From the NCBI GenBank assembly GCA_902628235.1, contig CACOMD010000012.1, positions 1 through 32,431 of the forward strand: a stretch of DNA of 32,431 bases, given 5' to 3'. Source of the stretch: an uncultured Prochlorococcus sp. (GTDB lineage Bacteria; Cyanobacteriota; Cyanobacteriia; PCC-6307; Cyanobiaceae). The notes beneath the pieces were generated by a model. That model was not told the DNA's origin. It did not search any database and worked only from the letters and a program-made list of their open reading frames with translations. The translations under genes were made by a program, and so were the position numbers. Positions 1-8,284 of the stretch are shown piece after piece (position 1 is the stretch's first letter; every line of letters starts with the position of its first letter).

Positions 1-2
1 AA

Positions 3-173
3 ATAGCTAATCTAGATAAGGAGCAAAATAATTCAGCAAGAATAAGGGATCCAAAAGGAAATGAGAAAGATAAAACTGGTAAAAAATTAAAAACAAAAAA
101 TCCAAAAAGGATTATAAAAGATAAATCTGTTTTAAAGTCAAAAACAATAAATGTGCAAGAGGAGAAGCTTTAG
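3..173 (+). CDS. C-terminal end of a lysine-rich protein (partial)
   Basis: An open frame enters from the left edge and ends at TAG 171-173, giving 56 residues of a protein whose start lies outside the window. The visible part is very hydrophilic and basic, with many Lys, Asn and Asp, and no membrane segment. It looks like a disordered tail rather than a folded domain. I cannot name the family from this fragment. It is followed by about 200 bases without a convincing gene, so it is probably the last gene of its unit. Confidence 0.55.
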   Translation: MANLDKEQNNSARIRDPKGNEKDKTGKKLKTKNPKRIIKDKSVLKSKTINVQEEKL

Positions 174-375
174 AAATAAATTATTTAAAATCTTCTTTTA
201 TAACAATTGAAGGCTTAAATAAATTAAAGGAGAGTTATATTAATGAGGTATAAAATCAGAAAAGCAATCAAATAATTTTCAGTCTATTACTAATCTTTTT
301 TAAATTATTTAATTTGTATTAATTTTGGTTGAATTTATTTATGTAGAAACTAAGTTTAATGATATTTATAAAATT

Positions 376-549
376 ATGAATAAAGAAACTTTGGCATCCA
401 TAATAACTAGATTATATTTTTGTAATGATACAAAATTAGAAAACAATGATGAATTTATCAGAATGAAAAATGATTTGTTAGCTCTAAATGAGAATGATTT
501 CTGCCAAAAACTTCAGGAATTTGGTTTTTACGATAAAGAAGCTTCTTAG
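376..549 (+). CDS. small hypothetical protein, 57 aa
   Basis: Not recognised. I chose ATG 376 (MNKETLAS...), which gives a 57-residue acidic, helix-prone soluble protein ending in FGFYDKEAS. The same frame stays open upstream to TTG 325, which would give 74 residues, but neither start has a clear Shine-Dalgarno sequence. There is no signal peptide or membrane helix. The gene converges on the glutathione peroxidase gene with one base between the two stop codons, so both transcripts must run into each other. Function unknown. Confidence 0.55.
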   Translation: MNKETLASIITRLYFCNDTKLENNDEFIRMKNDLLALNENDFCQKLQEFGFYDKEAS

Positions 550-550
550 T

Positions 551-1030
551 TTAAGATTCAAGAGCAACTTCAATAGCAGCTATTAAATTTTCTTCTAATG
601 GATTAACTCCTGATTTAAATCTCGCAATAACTTCACTGTCTTTGCCAATTAAAAATTTTTCAAAATTCCATTCGACATCCCCTTCAGGCTCCATTTTATT
701 TAATGTGGTGAAGGGTTCAGTTGTATCGCCTTTAGCATGAACTTTATCAAAAATATCAAATTTAACATTAAATTTTGTTGAGCAAAAAGTTTTAATTTCT
801 TCCAATGAATCTGGTTCTTGATTGCCAAAATCATTACAAGGGAAAGCAAGTATCTTAAGACCTTTGTCAGAATATAATTCATGTAATTTCTGAAGATCTT
901 TGTATTGAGCAGTAAATCCGCAATAACTTGCAACATTTACTATCAGAAGTACATTTCCAGAATAATCACCTAAATGTAAAATCTTTTTGTCAGAAGTTAC
1001 AATTTGCGTTTCTTTTACGTTTATAGACAT
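551..1030 (-). CDS. glutathione peroxidase family protein (Cys type)
   Basis: A 159-residue thioredoxin-fold peroxidase, full length for the bacterial GPx/BtuE-like family. The conserved tetrad is visible: Cys37 in VASYCGFT in place of selenocysteine, Gln71 in the FPCNDFGNQEP block, and Trp121-Asn122 in WNFEKFLIG. A further cysteine at 65 and one at 83 could act as resolving residues. Proteins of this kind reduce hydrogen peroxide or lipid hydroperoxides in the cytoplasm. Non-animal Cys-type members often use thioredoxin or NADPH rather than glutathione, and that preference is family knowledge, not visible here. The gene is monocistronic and converges on the small gene to its left. The family assignment is very secure; the reductant is not. 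Confidence 0.95.
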   Translation of the reverse strand: MSINVKETQIVTSDKKILHLGDYSGNVLLIVNVASYCGFTAQYKDLQKLHELYSDKGLKILAFPCNDFGNQEPDSLEEIKTFCSTKFNVKFDIFDKVHAKGDTTEPFTTLNKMEPEGDVEWNFEKFLIGKDSEVIARFKSGVNPLEENLIAAIEVALES

Positions 1031-1206
1031 AAGACATTAATAACAATCAAAAGATAACACTGAGAAATACTTTTCGTGTAAGAATTTATGAGAATTTTCT
1101 TATTAATTATTTATTTTTATATATTTTTTTATTAAAAGTTTGTCTTTTGTAAAATTGTGGTTTTTTATTTATATATTATGTTTATAAAGATAACCTTATA
1201 AATGAT

Positions 1207-1431
1207 TTGGATCCTTTAGACCCTCTTACTGAAATTATTAGATCAGGACAAGCTTTTTCTCCTTTTATATTCTTGGAGAGGCTTGTGTGGTTGTTCATTG
1301 GATTTTTCTTCATTGCTGCTATGACTACTGGATTAAAGGTACAGGGTTGGTTGAATAATAAAACATCATTTGTTGGAGTAAATAAAAAATCTGATAAAAA
1401 AAACACCTCATTAAATAAAGATAATGACTAA
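1207..1431 (+). CDS. small single-pass membrane protein
   Basis: Not recognised. It has 74 residues. An N-terminal acidic/Pro part (DPLDPLTEII) is followed by one hydrophobic helix (about residues 30-46, around LVWLFIGFFFIAAM) and a lysine- and asparagine-rich tail. TTG 1207 is the first plausible start; no ATG or GTG occurs in frame upstream. An ATG at 1178 is in another frame and stops after seven codons. Only 22 bases separate it from purT on the same strand, so they may be cotranscribed. The layout, one helix plus charged tail, resembles many small thylakoid or cytoplasmic-membrane proteins of marine picocyanobacteria, but it lacks the high-light-inducible (Hlip) chlorophyll-binding motif. 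Confidence 0.6.
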   Translation: MDPLDPLTEIIRSGQAFSPFIFLERLVWLFIGFFFIAAMTTGLKVQGWLNNKTSFVGVNKKSDKKNTSLNKDND

Positions 1432-1453
1432 ATTTTTATAAAAATATTTTTAA

Positions 1454-2632
1454 ATGAAAAATTTACCCTTTTCAAATTTAAAACTATTGTTACTTGGTAG
1501 TGGCGAGTTAGGTAAAGAATTAGTAATTGAAGCTCAAAGACTTGGATGCGAGGTTATTGCTGTTGATAAATATGAAAATGCACCAGCAATGCAAGTCGCA
1601 GATAAGCATTTTGTTTTGGATATGAGTGATAAGAAACTTTTAATGGATTTGATAAATGGTTTACAACCAGATTTTGTAATTCCAGAAATTGAATCTTTAT
1701 CAATTGATGCTCTTAAAGAGTTAGAAAATAAGGGTGTAAATATAGTTCCAAATTCTAGAACTGTTGAAATGACAATGAATAGAGATAAAATAAGAGATTT
1801 GGCTTCTAATGATTTAAATCTTAGAACAGCAAAGTATAGATATGTTTATGACTTATCTAAACTTGAATCTAATGCCTCAGAAATTGGTTTCCCTTTATTA
1901 CTTAAGCCTTTAATGAGTTCTTCTGGGAAAGGTCAAAATTTTGTGGAAAAAAAAGATGATTTAGAGACAGCCTGGATCCAAGCTCTAGAAAATTCTAGAG
2001 GAGATGTTAAAGGTGTAATCCTTGAAGAATATATAGACTTTAACTATGAATTTACATTGCTTTCAGTTAGAACAAAAGAAGGTAAAACTATTTTTTGTCC
2101 TCCAATAGGTCATGAACAATATAAAGGGGATTATCAATGTAGTTGGCAACCTATTCCTATTGAAAAGTCGACATTAGAAGAAGCTAGGCAAGTTACAAAA
2201 ATAATTCTTGACAATCTAAAAGGAGCAGGAATTTATGGTGTTGAATTTTTTGTGAAAGAATCAGATCTTATCTTCTCAGAATTATCTCCTAGACCCCATG
2301 ATACGGGAATGGTAACCCTCTTAAGCCAAAACATGAATGAATTTGAACTTCATTTGAGAGCGTTACTTGATTTACCAATACCTGAAATAAATCTTATTAG
2401 TCCTGCTGCTACAAGAGTTATTCTTTCGGAAGATGAGTATCATAAATTTGCTTTCTATGGAATACATGAAGCATTAAAAATTCAAAATTCAAAAGTTCTT
2501 ATTTTTGGTAAACCATTCGCCAAAAAAGGAAGGAGAATGGGAGTAGCTATTGCAACCGGTTTAGATATAGAACAAGCAAGATTAAGAGCTGATCAATGTG
2601 CAAGTAATATAAAGATAAGTTCTTCAGATTAA
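1454..2632 (+). CDS. purT: formate-dependent phosphoribosylglycinamide formyltransferase (PurT)
   Basis: PurT converts 5-phosphoribosylglycinamide (GAR), formate and ATP into formyl-GAR, the third step of purine synthesis, without using formyl-tetrahydrofolate. The 392-residue protein is collinear with the E. coli enzyme as I remember it. It has an N-terminal nucleotide-fold motif GSGELGKE (15-22), the VIAVDKYENAPAMQVAD segment, an ATP-grasp core with the loop MSSSGKGQ and the Mg-binding block FSELSPRPHDTGMVTL, and a C-terminal FGKP...RRMGVA segment. ATG 1454 gives the expected length. It follows the small membrane gene at a 22-base distance and precedes a small unknown gene. The enzyme is soluble. 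Nothing about its regulation is visible. Confidence 0.97.
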   Translation: MKNLPFSNLKLLLLGSGELGKELVIEAQRLGCEVIAVDKYENAPAMQVADKHFVLDMSDKKLLMDLINGLQPDFVIPEIESLSIDALKELENKGVNIVPNSRTVEMTMNRDKIRDLASNDLNLRTAKYRYVYDLSKLESNASEIGFPLLLKPLMSSSGKGQNFVEKKDDLETAWIQALENSRGDVKGVILEEYIDFNYEFTLLSVRTKEGKTIFCPPIGHEQYKGDYQCSWQPIPIEKSTLEEARQVTKIILDNLKGAGIYGVEFFVKESDLIFSELSPRPHDTGMVTLLSQNMNEFELHLRALLDLPIPEINLISPAATRVILSEDEYHKFAFYGIHEALKIQNSKVLIFGKPFAKKGRRMGVAIATGLDIEQARLRADQCASNIKISSSD

Positions 2633-2719
2633 ATTAATTTATAAAAAACTACTTATTTCCTTTGTTTTTGTTTTGAAATTTGATGACTAAGCTAAAGATA
2701 GTTTAATTATTGCAAAAAG

Positions 2720-2920
2720 ATGATTGAAAATTATAAAGGATGGGAAATCGCATTAAATTGGAGTGAAAATAAATTTTTTAAAATTCAATCTAGTAATATT
2801 GAATCTTTTAATCAAGAAAAAAAATGGGTAGGAGTTGATTTAAAAGGTCATACAATTTATGGCTCATCTTTGAAAGAAATAAGGCATATCATTGATTATC
2901 CTAGATTACATAATAAATAA
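2720..2920 (+). CDS. small hypothetical protein, 66 aa
   Basis: Not recognised. A 66-residue soluble protein starting at ATG 2720, rich in aromatic residues (YKGWEIALNWSENKFFKIQ) with a second block KKWVGVDLKGHTIYGSSLKEIRHIID. The alternation of charged and aromatic residues suggests a small beta-sheet domain closed by a helix. It lies 87 bases after purT on the same strand and converges on the 50-aa gene on the other strand, with a 9-base gap between stops. No signal peptide or membrane helix. Function unknown. Confidence 0.65.
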   Translation: MIENYKGWEIALNWSENKFFKIQSSNIESFNQEKKWVGVDLKGHTIYGSSLKEIRHIIDYPRLHNK

Positions 2921-2929
2921 ATTTAATAT

Positions 2930-3082
2930 TTAATCCTTATCATTTTCTTCGATTAATTCCTGAGCAATTTTTCTTAAGTCTCCTTTAATAGAAACCCAAG
3001 TAAATGCTCCAATAAAAATGAAGCTTGATATGGCTACAGTTAATGTCTCTAACTTTGTCATCCCTAATGCAATCGCAAACAT
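2930..3082 (-). CDS. 50-aa single-helix membrane protein
   Basis: A short gene read directly from the minus strand: ATG at 3082 (MFAIALGMTKLETL...) and TAA at 2930-2932. It has one membrane helix (about residues 12-31, around AISSFIFIGAFTWV) followed by an amphipathic, charged C-terminal tail (GDLRKIAQELIEENDKD). A second ATG at residue 8 (MTKLETLTV) would give 43 residues and is an equally good start. The size and one-helix-plus-acidic-tail form resemble small subunits of photosynthetic complexes, but I could not match it to PsbN, PetG, PetM or other ones I know. Family unknown. Confidence 0.6.
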   Translation of the reverse strand: MFAIALGMTKLETLTVAISSFIFIGAFTWVSIKGDLRKIAQELIEENDKD

Positions 3083-3352
3083 AATATTTTTTATTTATTG
3101 TCAATTATATTCTAAATTTTATTTGAATTAAGAAATTATATCTATTTCTTATAATTATTTATTTAATATATATTTTTCCTGAAAAGAGTTAACAAAAATA
3201 CTATGAATAAATCTATCAAACAGAAATATTTAATTAATTGATGAAAATAATTTTTTCCAATAATAATTTGATAATTTAATATATTAATAAATAAGGTATA
3301 TTAGTAAAATTTTTATTTACATAAGTACTACAATGTTGATAATAGGAAAATC

Positions 3353-5941
3353 CTACTTTTTTAAAATTAAATCAATTACTTCTCTTGAATTAATAGATAA
3401 ATCATGAGAGTCTATAAACTTGATAGCATTAAGCATGTTTGTTTTATAAGGTTCTACATATTTATCCCATCGACTAAATAATTTTATAAATCTTGAAATA
3501 ACTATTGGATTTATTTTGTCAAATTCAATTACCTTATTAGCTATATAATTATATCCCTTACCTTCTTTATCATGAAAAAATCGATTATTTGAGACAAAGC
3601 TATTAAGAATTGATCTCAAAGTATTTGGTGACTTGTTATCGAAATATTTATGATTAAAAAGATTTTCTAAGTTTTCTATATAATTATCTATTTCTATAGA
3701 AGAACGGAAAGCGAACCAACTATCCAAAACAATTCCATTTTTACGCCATTTATTAAAAAATTTATTAGATACAATTTCTCTTTCTTTGAAATTAAAAGTT
3801 TGATATACATTCAAAACTGATTTTGACAAAGTCATATTATTATTATCGATATATGTTATTAACTTTTGCCTCAAATTAATATCATTAGTATATAATAAAA
3901 GTCTCCATATTTTTTCAATTAACTTTCTTTCATCTCTCCCTTTTGGCCATTTTTTATATATTTCTTTTTCAATATTATCTAATTTATTTTTAAGATTAAT
4001 CTTTAAATTATTGGCAAATTTATAGTATAAATCATCAGAAATTTTATATAATTTTTGGGGATCAATGTTGTTAATATTAGATTCTAAATCAGAAAAGCTT
4101 GGAATACAAAGTATCTCTGATAATAAATTTAAATTAATATTTGATTTCTTATTAAATATAGATTTAATTGCATTAATTAATTTATCTTCAATATCAACGT
4201 TAATCTTATTTTCAAGTCTTTTATTTACAATATATTTATAAAGTCTATCAATAGAATCATAGACTGAAAATAAATCTATTTCATTCTCAATAATAAAAAT
4301 TTCTTCATCATATGTTGTATCAGTTTCCCATATTACAGGTGCAGAAAATTCTCTAAAATATGTAACTACAGGTTTCTTAAATTTTGTATTTAAGTCTTCA
4401 ATAATTAGTGTATCTTTTTTCTCTTTTAATATAAATTTATATTTCTTAAATTTATTAGATTCTGAAAAAACTGCAATATTTATAGGAATTATTAATGTTT
4501 TACCACTACCCTCAATTTGGGAAAAAGTTAATGAAAGTTTTTTATTAATTACATCCCAAGTTCTATTGATGGTTACTTTTGGAGTCCCATTTTGCTTATA
4601 CCATAATTTAAATGCCTCAACATTTATTTCTTTTTCTTCTAAAAATATTGAATCTATAAAATTATCTATAGTTGCTGCTTTACCATCAAATATAGAGATG
4701 AAATTTTTAAATCCTTTTTTAAATTTATTGTCGCTCAAAATTATATTTGACATTCTTATTATTTCTGCACCCTTTTCATAAATGGTTGTAGTGTAAAAGT
4801 TATCTATTTCAAGATATTTTTCTGGTTGAACTGAGTGAGAAGTTGGTCCAGAGTCCTCTCTAAACTGATATTTTCTTAGAAACTTTACATCATCAATCCT
4901 TTTGATTTCATAATTATGCATATCTGAAGTAAATTGCTGATCTCTATAGACTGTGAGGCCTTCTTTTAGTGATAATTGGAACCAATCACGACAAGTTATT
5001 CTGTTGCCTGTCCAGTTATGAAAGTATTCATGAGCTACTACACCCTCTATTCTCTCTAGTTCATCATCAGTTGAAGTTTCTTCATTTGCTAAAACTAATT
5101 TTGAGTTAAAAATATTTAAGCTTTTATTTTCCATTGCTCCCATATTGAAATGCCTGATAGCAACAATATTGAATAAATCCAAATCATATTCTAAATTGTA
5201 CTTATCCTCGTCCCATCTCATTGCTCTTTTTAAAGATTTAATTGCGTGTTGTACATAAATTTCATCTCCATCTTCAACATATAAATGAATCTTTATTTGT
5301 CGGTTTGATTTGGTATTGTAATGGTCTTCAATACACCTTAATTTCCCAGCAACTAATGCAAATAGATAAGATGGTTTTGGGTAAGGATCCTCCCAGACTA
5401 TTTCATGACGATTATTCTTTAAAACCGAACGATTTATTAGGTTTCCATTAGAGAGCAATACGGGGTATTTTTCTTTGTCGGCCTCAATTCTTACGATATA
5501 TTTGCTTAAAATGTCTGGTCTATCTGGATGGAAGCATATCTTTCTGAATCCTTCAGCTTCACATTGAGTTGTTATTATCCCATTACTTTCATACATTCCT
5601 AATAAGGAGATATTATCTTTAGGGACTATTGAACTTTCAATTCTTAGAATATTTTCTTTATTCTTAATATTGCTAATTACTAATTCATCTTTTTTCTTAA
5701 GATAAACATCATCTTTTAATTCTATGTTATTTAAATATATTTTATTTATTGCTATATCTCTTCCTTTTAATGAAATATGAGTAGTTTTTATATTATCTTT
5801 AATCAATAAAAATTCTGATATTACACTAACATTACAGCTATTTATTATTATATTTAATTTAATTGAGGGTATTGAATAATCAAAAGGTTTATAATCATCT
5901 AATTTTACATAATTTAAATTTTTATTTTTAGAATTTTGCAT
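3353..5941 (-). CDS. pepN: aminopeptidase N (M1 zinc metallopeptidase)
   Basis: An 862-residue M1-family aminopeptidase that removes N-terminal residues from peptides in the cytoplasm. The length fits the gammaproteobacterial/cyanobacterial PepN type. The substrate-binding motif GAMEN is at 268-272, and the zinc site is HEYFH (304-308) followed 18 residues later by Glu327 in SLKEGLT. A catalytic-domain tyrosine is expected near TTTIYEKGAE. The C-terminal 400 residues form the helical domain and are exceptionally rich in Asn, Lys and Ile, as expected at this GC content. The start ATG 5941 lies six bases after the stop of the small exported protein upstream, so the two are almost certainly cotranscribed. 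A short inverted repeat overlaps the stop codon. Confidence 0.96.
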   Translation of the reverse strand: MQNSKNKNLNYVKLDDYKPFDYSIPSIKLNIIINSCNVSVISEFLLIKDNIKTTHISLKGRDIAINKIYLNNIELKDDVYLKKKDELVISNIKNKENILRIESSIVPKDNISLLGMYESNGIITTQCEAEGFRKICFHPDRPDILSKYIVRIEADKEKYPVLLSNGNLINRSVLKNNRHEIVWEDPYPKPSYLFALVAGKLRCIEDHYNTKSNRQIKIHLYVEDGDEIYVQHAIKSLKRAMRWDEDKYNLEYDLDLFNIVAIRHFNMGAMENKSLNIFNSKLVLANEETSTDDELERIEGVVAHEYFHNWTGNRITCRDWFQLSLKEGLTVYRDQQFTSDMHNYEIKRIDDVKFLRKYQFREDSGPTSHSVQPEKYLEIDNFYTTTIYEKGAEIIRMSNIILSDNKFKKGFKNFISIFDGKAATIDNFIDSIFLEEKEINVEAFKLWYKQNGTPKVTINRTWDVINKKLSLTFSQIEGSGKTLIIPINIAVFSESNKFKKYKFILKEKKDTLIIEDLNTKFKKPVVTYFREFSAPVIWETDTTYDEEIFIIENEIDLFSVYDSIDRLYKYIVNKRLENKINVDIEDKLINAIKSIFNKKSNINLNLLSEILCIPSFSDLESNINNIDPQKLYKISDDLYYKFANNLKINLKNKLDNIEKEIYKKWPKGRDERKLIEKIWRLLLYTNDINLRQKLITYIDNNNMTLSKSVLNVYQTFNFKEREIVSNKFFNKWRKNGIVLDSWFAFRSSIEIDNYIENLENLFNHKYFDNKSPNTLRSILNSFVSNNRFFHDKEGKGYNYIANKVIEFDKINPIVISRFIKLFSRWDKYVEPYKTNMLNAIKFIDSHDLSINSREVIDLILKK

Positions 5942-5947
5942 ATTAAA

Positions 5948-6319
5948 TTAATTCTTTAAAATACATTCATGAGTAATGTATTTACCATTAGGTAATAACT
6001 CATATAATAATGGTTCATCTTCATTTATTATGATGTCTTCTTTGAAATAATATCTAAAGTCCCACTTCTTATCAGAAAAAGATATTAATCCTGCTCTTGG
6101 CGAGTATGGGAGCATAAGTTTTTTTTTGTTCCATGAAATGTTTATAAATGCTCCTGGTTTAATATCGGTTATATTTTCTACTGCTGCAAAATCTCCGTTA
6201 AGATTGTTTCTTATAATAAGAGTTAAGTTCTCATTATCACAGATGAAATTTGTCTGTAACGTTAAAAATATTAATATTGAGGTAAAAAGCGAATAAATTT
6301 TCTTAAACCAAACTTTAAT
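5948..6319 (-). CDS. small exported protein of unknown function with a predicted ATT start
   Basis: The minus strand holds an open frame whose codons read as a coherent 123-residue protein. It has a basic N-terminus, a hydrophobic stretch (LFTSILIFLTLQ) typical of a signal peptide, and then a soluble domain (ENLTLIIRNNL ... IKPGAFINISW ... KYITHECILKN). The frame is closed upstream by TAG at 6332-6334. Between that stop and the signal peptide there is no ATG, GTG or TTG. ATT at 6319 is the best candidate start; the only in-frame ATG (residue 69) would delete the signal peptide and half the protein. A perfect TATAAT ends six bases before the ATT, so the mRNA could be leaderless. It is followed six bases later by pepN. 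A sequencing error or frameshift is the main alternative. Confidence 0.6.
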   Translation of the reverse strand: MKVWFKKIYSLFTSILIFLTLQTNFICDNENLTLIIRNNLNGDFAAVENITDIKPGAFINISWNKKKLMLPYSPRAGLISFSDKKWDFRYYFKEDIIINEDEPLLYELLPNGKYITHECILKN

Positions 6320-6325
6320 ATTAAA

Positions 6326-6331
6326 ATTATA
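6326..6331 (-). promoter_or_regulatory. -10 element (TATAAT) for the ATT-start gene and pepN
   Basis: On the minus strand the hexamer TATAAT lies at 6331-6326. With the usual spacing of six to seven bases, transcription would begin at about 6319, the A of the proposed ATT start. No clear -35 box is visible 17 bases upstream, as is common for AT-rich marine cyanobacterial promoters. The position between divergent genes supports promoter function. The start point is inferred, not measured. Confidence 0.45.
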
Positions 6332-6391
6332 CTAAGGAGCATAAATTATAGAAATAGCTCAATTAATTTTATTTATCAGAAATTTATTTAA

Positions 6392-6853
6392 TTGGAAAAA
6401 CAAAATAAAAAATTTTTAATTACATATTTGAAACAAACTTTTTTCAGAATGTTTATCAGCCTAATGATATTTTGTGAAATATTATGTAATCCAATTACAT
6501 TTAATGCTTATGCATTAGAACATATTGATGGTAATCTTTCAGAATGTAAATTAATAACTAATTGCATCTTCCAAACTTGGAAAATTGATGATTCTGAAAA
6601 AGCGTTTACTGAATTGATTCAAATTTTAGAGAATACCCCAAGGATTGAAATAATTAAAAAAGAAAAAAACTATATACATGCCATAGCAACGAGTAGGATT
6701 ATGAAATTTATTGATGATATAGAAATTAAAAATTTAACTCAAGATAATATTTTTCAAGTGAAATCCTCTTCAAGATTAGGTCTTTATGATTTAGGGGTTA
6801 ATAAAAGAAGAGTTCAAACATTACGTTTTCGCTTAATAGATATCTATGATTAG
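6392..6853 (+). CDS. DUF1499 family exported protein
   Basis: A 153-residue protein with a basic N-terminus and hydrophobic signal segment (about residues 17-41, ending near FNAYA), followed by a DUF1499-like domain (COG4446). The characteristic pattern is AFTELIQILENTPRIEIIKKEKNYIHAIATSRIMKFIDDIEI, i.e. a helix, then paired strands, then the segment VKSSSRLGLYDLGVNKRRVQTLRFRL, which is well conserved in the family (SxSRxGxxDxGVNxxRV). TTG 6392 is the start, since no ATG occurs before the signal peptide. Cyanobacterial and plastid members are small exported or lumenal proteins of unknown function. It is divergent from the ATT-start gene, and its last four bases overlap the end of the convergent MBL-fold gene. 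Confidence 0.85.
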   Translation: MEKQNKKFLITYLKQTFFRMFISLMIFCEILCNPITFNAYALEHIDGNLSECKLITNCIFQTWKIDDSEKAFTELIQILENTPRIEIIKKEKNYIHAIATSRIMKFIDDIEIKNLTQDNIFQVKSSSRLGLYDLGVNKRRVQTLRFRLIDIYD

Positions 6854-7563
6854 ATGACGATAGATTGCATTTGATCTAAGTCTAGAATCTTGCATTTTAA
6901 ACCTTTTTTATATTCATCTAGAGAAATAAAAGAATTTAAAATACCAGTGAATTGAGCATCTCCTCCGGTTGTACTTGAAAGAATATAATTTGGATTAAAT
7001 AGTTCAACTAAGCTTGGAATAACATCAGCTCCTTTTACAAAAGGACCTACTATTGGTAATTCCAAGTTCTTTGTTGGGGTAATTACAGCATCTAATTTCC
7101 TAGGTTTAATTTTTTTGTCTAAAAAACCATGAGGTTCAATATAAAAACCACCTTCATTTGTCTCAAGAATGTAGCCATTTTCAATTTGAGGCACTGCTGC
7201 TCCGGATGTAGCTTCAATCCTAATATCCTTAAAATTTAAGTTTTGTCCTGGTTGTAATATATCGATTGATTCAAAATTTAATTCGTGTACTATCTTGTAG
7301 GCACTTTTGGAGCATATAATATTTGTTTTTTTGGAAAATTTTTTTAATGAAGGTATATGGCAATGATCTGGCAACCCTTGTGTTAAAAGAATAAGATCAA
7401 TATTCTCTGGAGTTGGGATTTCATCTTTTAATGTTCCCTTGAAAAACCATCCACCAGGAGGGAAGATTAAATCTCCAATAAGCCAAGGGTCAATAACTAT
7501 CTTAGCTTTTACAAAATCAATAATCCATCCATTGGCACCTAAATAAGTTGCCTTAAACGCCAT
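6850..7563 (-). CDS. metallo-beta-lactamase-fold protein with an altered metal motif
   Basis: A 237-residue MBL-superfamily protein of the small UlaG-like group also found in cyanobacteria and plants. The first strands (MAFKATYLGANGWIIDF, IVIDPWL) are typical of the fold. The canonical HxHxDH metal motif is read here as T61-Q-G-L-P-D66-H67, so both first histidines are replaced (Gln62, Leu64) while Asp66-His67 remain, followed by His69. The end SSTTGGDAQFTGILNSF fits the late conserved part of the group. It is cytoplasmic. Loss of two ligands means either a single-metal or metal-free activity; I recall the same replacement in plant homologues, so it is probably a family trait rather than decay. 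Substrate unknown. The stop overlaps the convergent DUF1499 gene by four bases. Confidence 0.85.
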   Translation of the reverse strand: MAFKATYLGANGWIIDFVKAKIVIDPWLIGDLIFPPGGWFFKGTLKDEIPTPENIDLILLTQGLPDHCHIPSLKKFSKKTNIICSKSAYKIVHELNFESIDILQPGQNLNFKDIRIEATSGAAVPQIENGYILETNEGGFYIEPHGFLDKKIKPRKLDAVITPTKNLELPIVGPFVKGADVIPSLVELFNPNYILSSTTGGDAQFTGILNSFISLDEYKKGLKCKILDLDQMQSIVI

Positions 7564-7655
7564 TTAATTTACTAATAATAATAATCATATATCTAAATAT
7601 TTACTTTTGAGGTAGTTTTGAATTTACTTTTTAAGTTAAAGTACTCAATTAAATT

Positions 7656-7958
7656 TTATTTGGTTTCATATAAAATTTGAAAAGTTTTTTTCTTTGGATT
7701 AAAAATTAAAACCTCTTTACCTTTTTTTTGCTCAAAATCAATATTTTTCTCTACAAGATTTATTGCAATTAGAGCTAATCCACCTGTACCAATAAAAACT
7801 ATTGGCATTGTGATATCATCTACACCATTCATTTTTTGAAGGTCATTTGCTTGAGCAATTAATTTTTTTGCTTTGTCAAATCCAAAATTTTCTATTAATT
7901 CAGACCAAAGGTTGTTAACTGATGAAAAATCTGATAGCTCAATAAGAATATTTTTCAC
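7656..7958 (-). CDS. hypothetical protein, 100 aa
   Basis: Not recognised. A 100-residue protein starting at ATG 7958 (MKNILIELSDFSSVNN). The first half looks like a soluble helical segment (LWSELIENFGFDKAKKLIAQANDLQKMNG). The central part (about 51-68, MPIVFIGTGGLALIAINLV) is hydrophobic enough to be one membrane helix. The C-terminus is basic and strand-like. It lies 27 bases downstream of the 63-aa gene on the same strand and 92 bases upstream of the MBL-fold gene, so the three may form one transcription unit. Function unknown. Confidence 0.65.
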   Translation of the reverse strand: MKNILIELSDFSSVNNLWSELIENFGFDKAKKLIAQANDLQKMNGVDDITMPIVFIGTGGLALIAINLVEKNIDFEQKKGKEVLIFNPKKKTFQILYETK

Positions 7959-7985
7959 TAATTTTTATTGTTAACTATTTATTTA

Positions 7986-8177
7986 TCAAAGCGAATTTCT
8001 ATTCTTAAATCTATCCATAACTAGCTGTAACATATCTACTACATCCCCATCGGACAAATTTAGATCTTTTTTTAGGTCGTTGCAGGTTAAGTTCATTTCA
8101 ATTGCTGCTTCAGCGATATGGTTAATTTTCTCATTGTCTCCTCCAAGACAAATAAATGGATTAAAATTTTCTATCAT
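7986..8177 (-). CDS. small hypothetical protein, 63 aa
   Basis: Not recognised. An acidic, all-helical 63-residue protein (MIENFNPFICLGGDNEKINHIAEAAIEM...). The second half, LTCNDLKKDLNLSDGDVVDMLQLVMDRFKNR, could form a helix-turn-helix-like two-helix unit, but this is only a shape argument. It starts at ATG 8177, with AAAAAGATG just upstream. No membrane segment. Same strand and close spacing as the 100-aa gene that follows. Confidence 0.65.
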   Translation of the reverse strand: MIENFNPFICLGGDNEKINHIAEAAIEMNLTCNDLKKDLNLSDGDVVDMLQLVMDRFKNRNSL

Positions 8178-8284
8178 CTTTTTAAAACTTCTTAATTAGT
8201 TCTAGCTAGAAAAAATAGATATTTCTCTAATGCTTAATAACTTTATCAATATGTTAATAATACTTTAATAAAATATTTATAAAT

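Noticed and set aside
700..936. 78-codon minus-strand frame inside the glutathione peroxidase gene
   Set aside because: It lies in another frame of a full-length, motif-complete gene and has no motif of its own.
3202..3243. 12-codon frame MNKSIKQKYLIN in the spacer right of the 50-aa gene
   Set aside because: Too short, no ribosome site and no neighbour link.
3343..3362. Hairpin TAGGA/TCCTA followed by a T run at the end of pepN
   Set aside because: The T run is on the plus strand, where no gene ends nearby, and the stem has only five pairs. As a pepN terminator it would have the wrong orientation.
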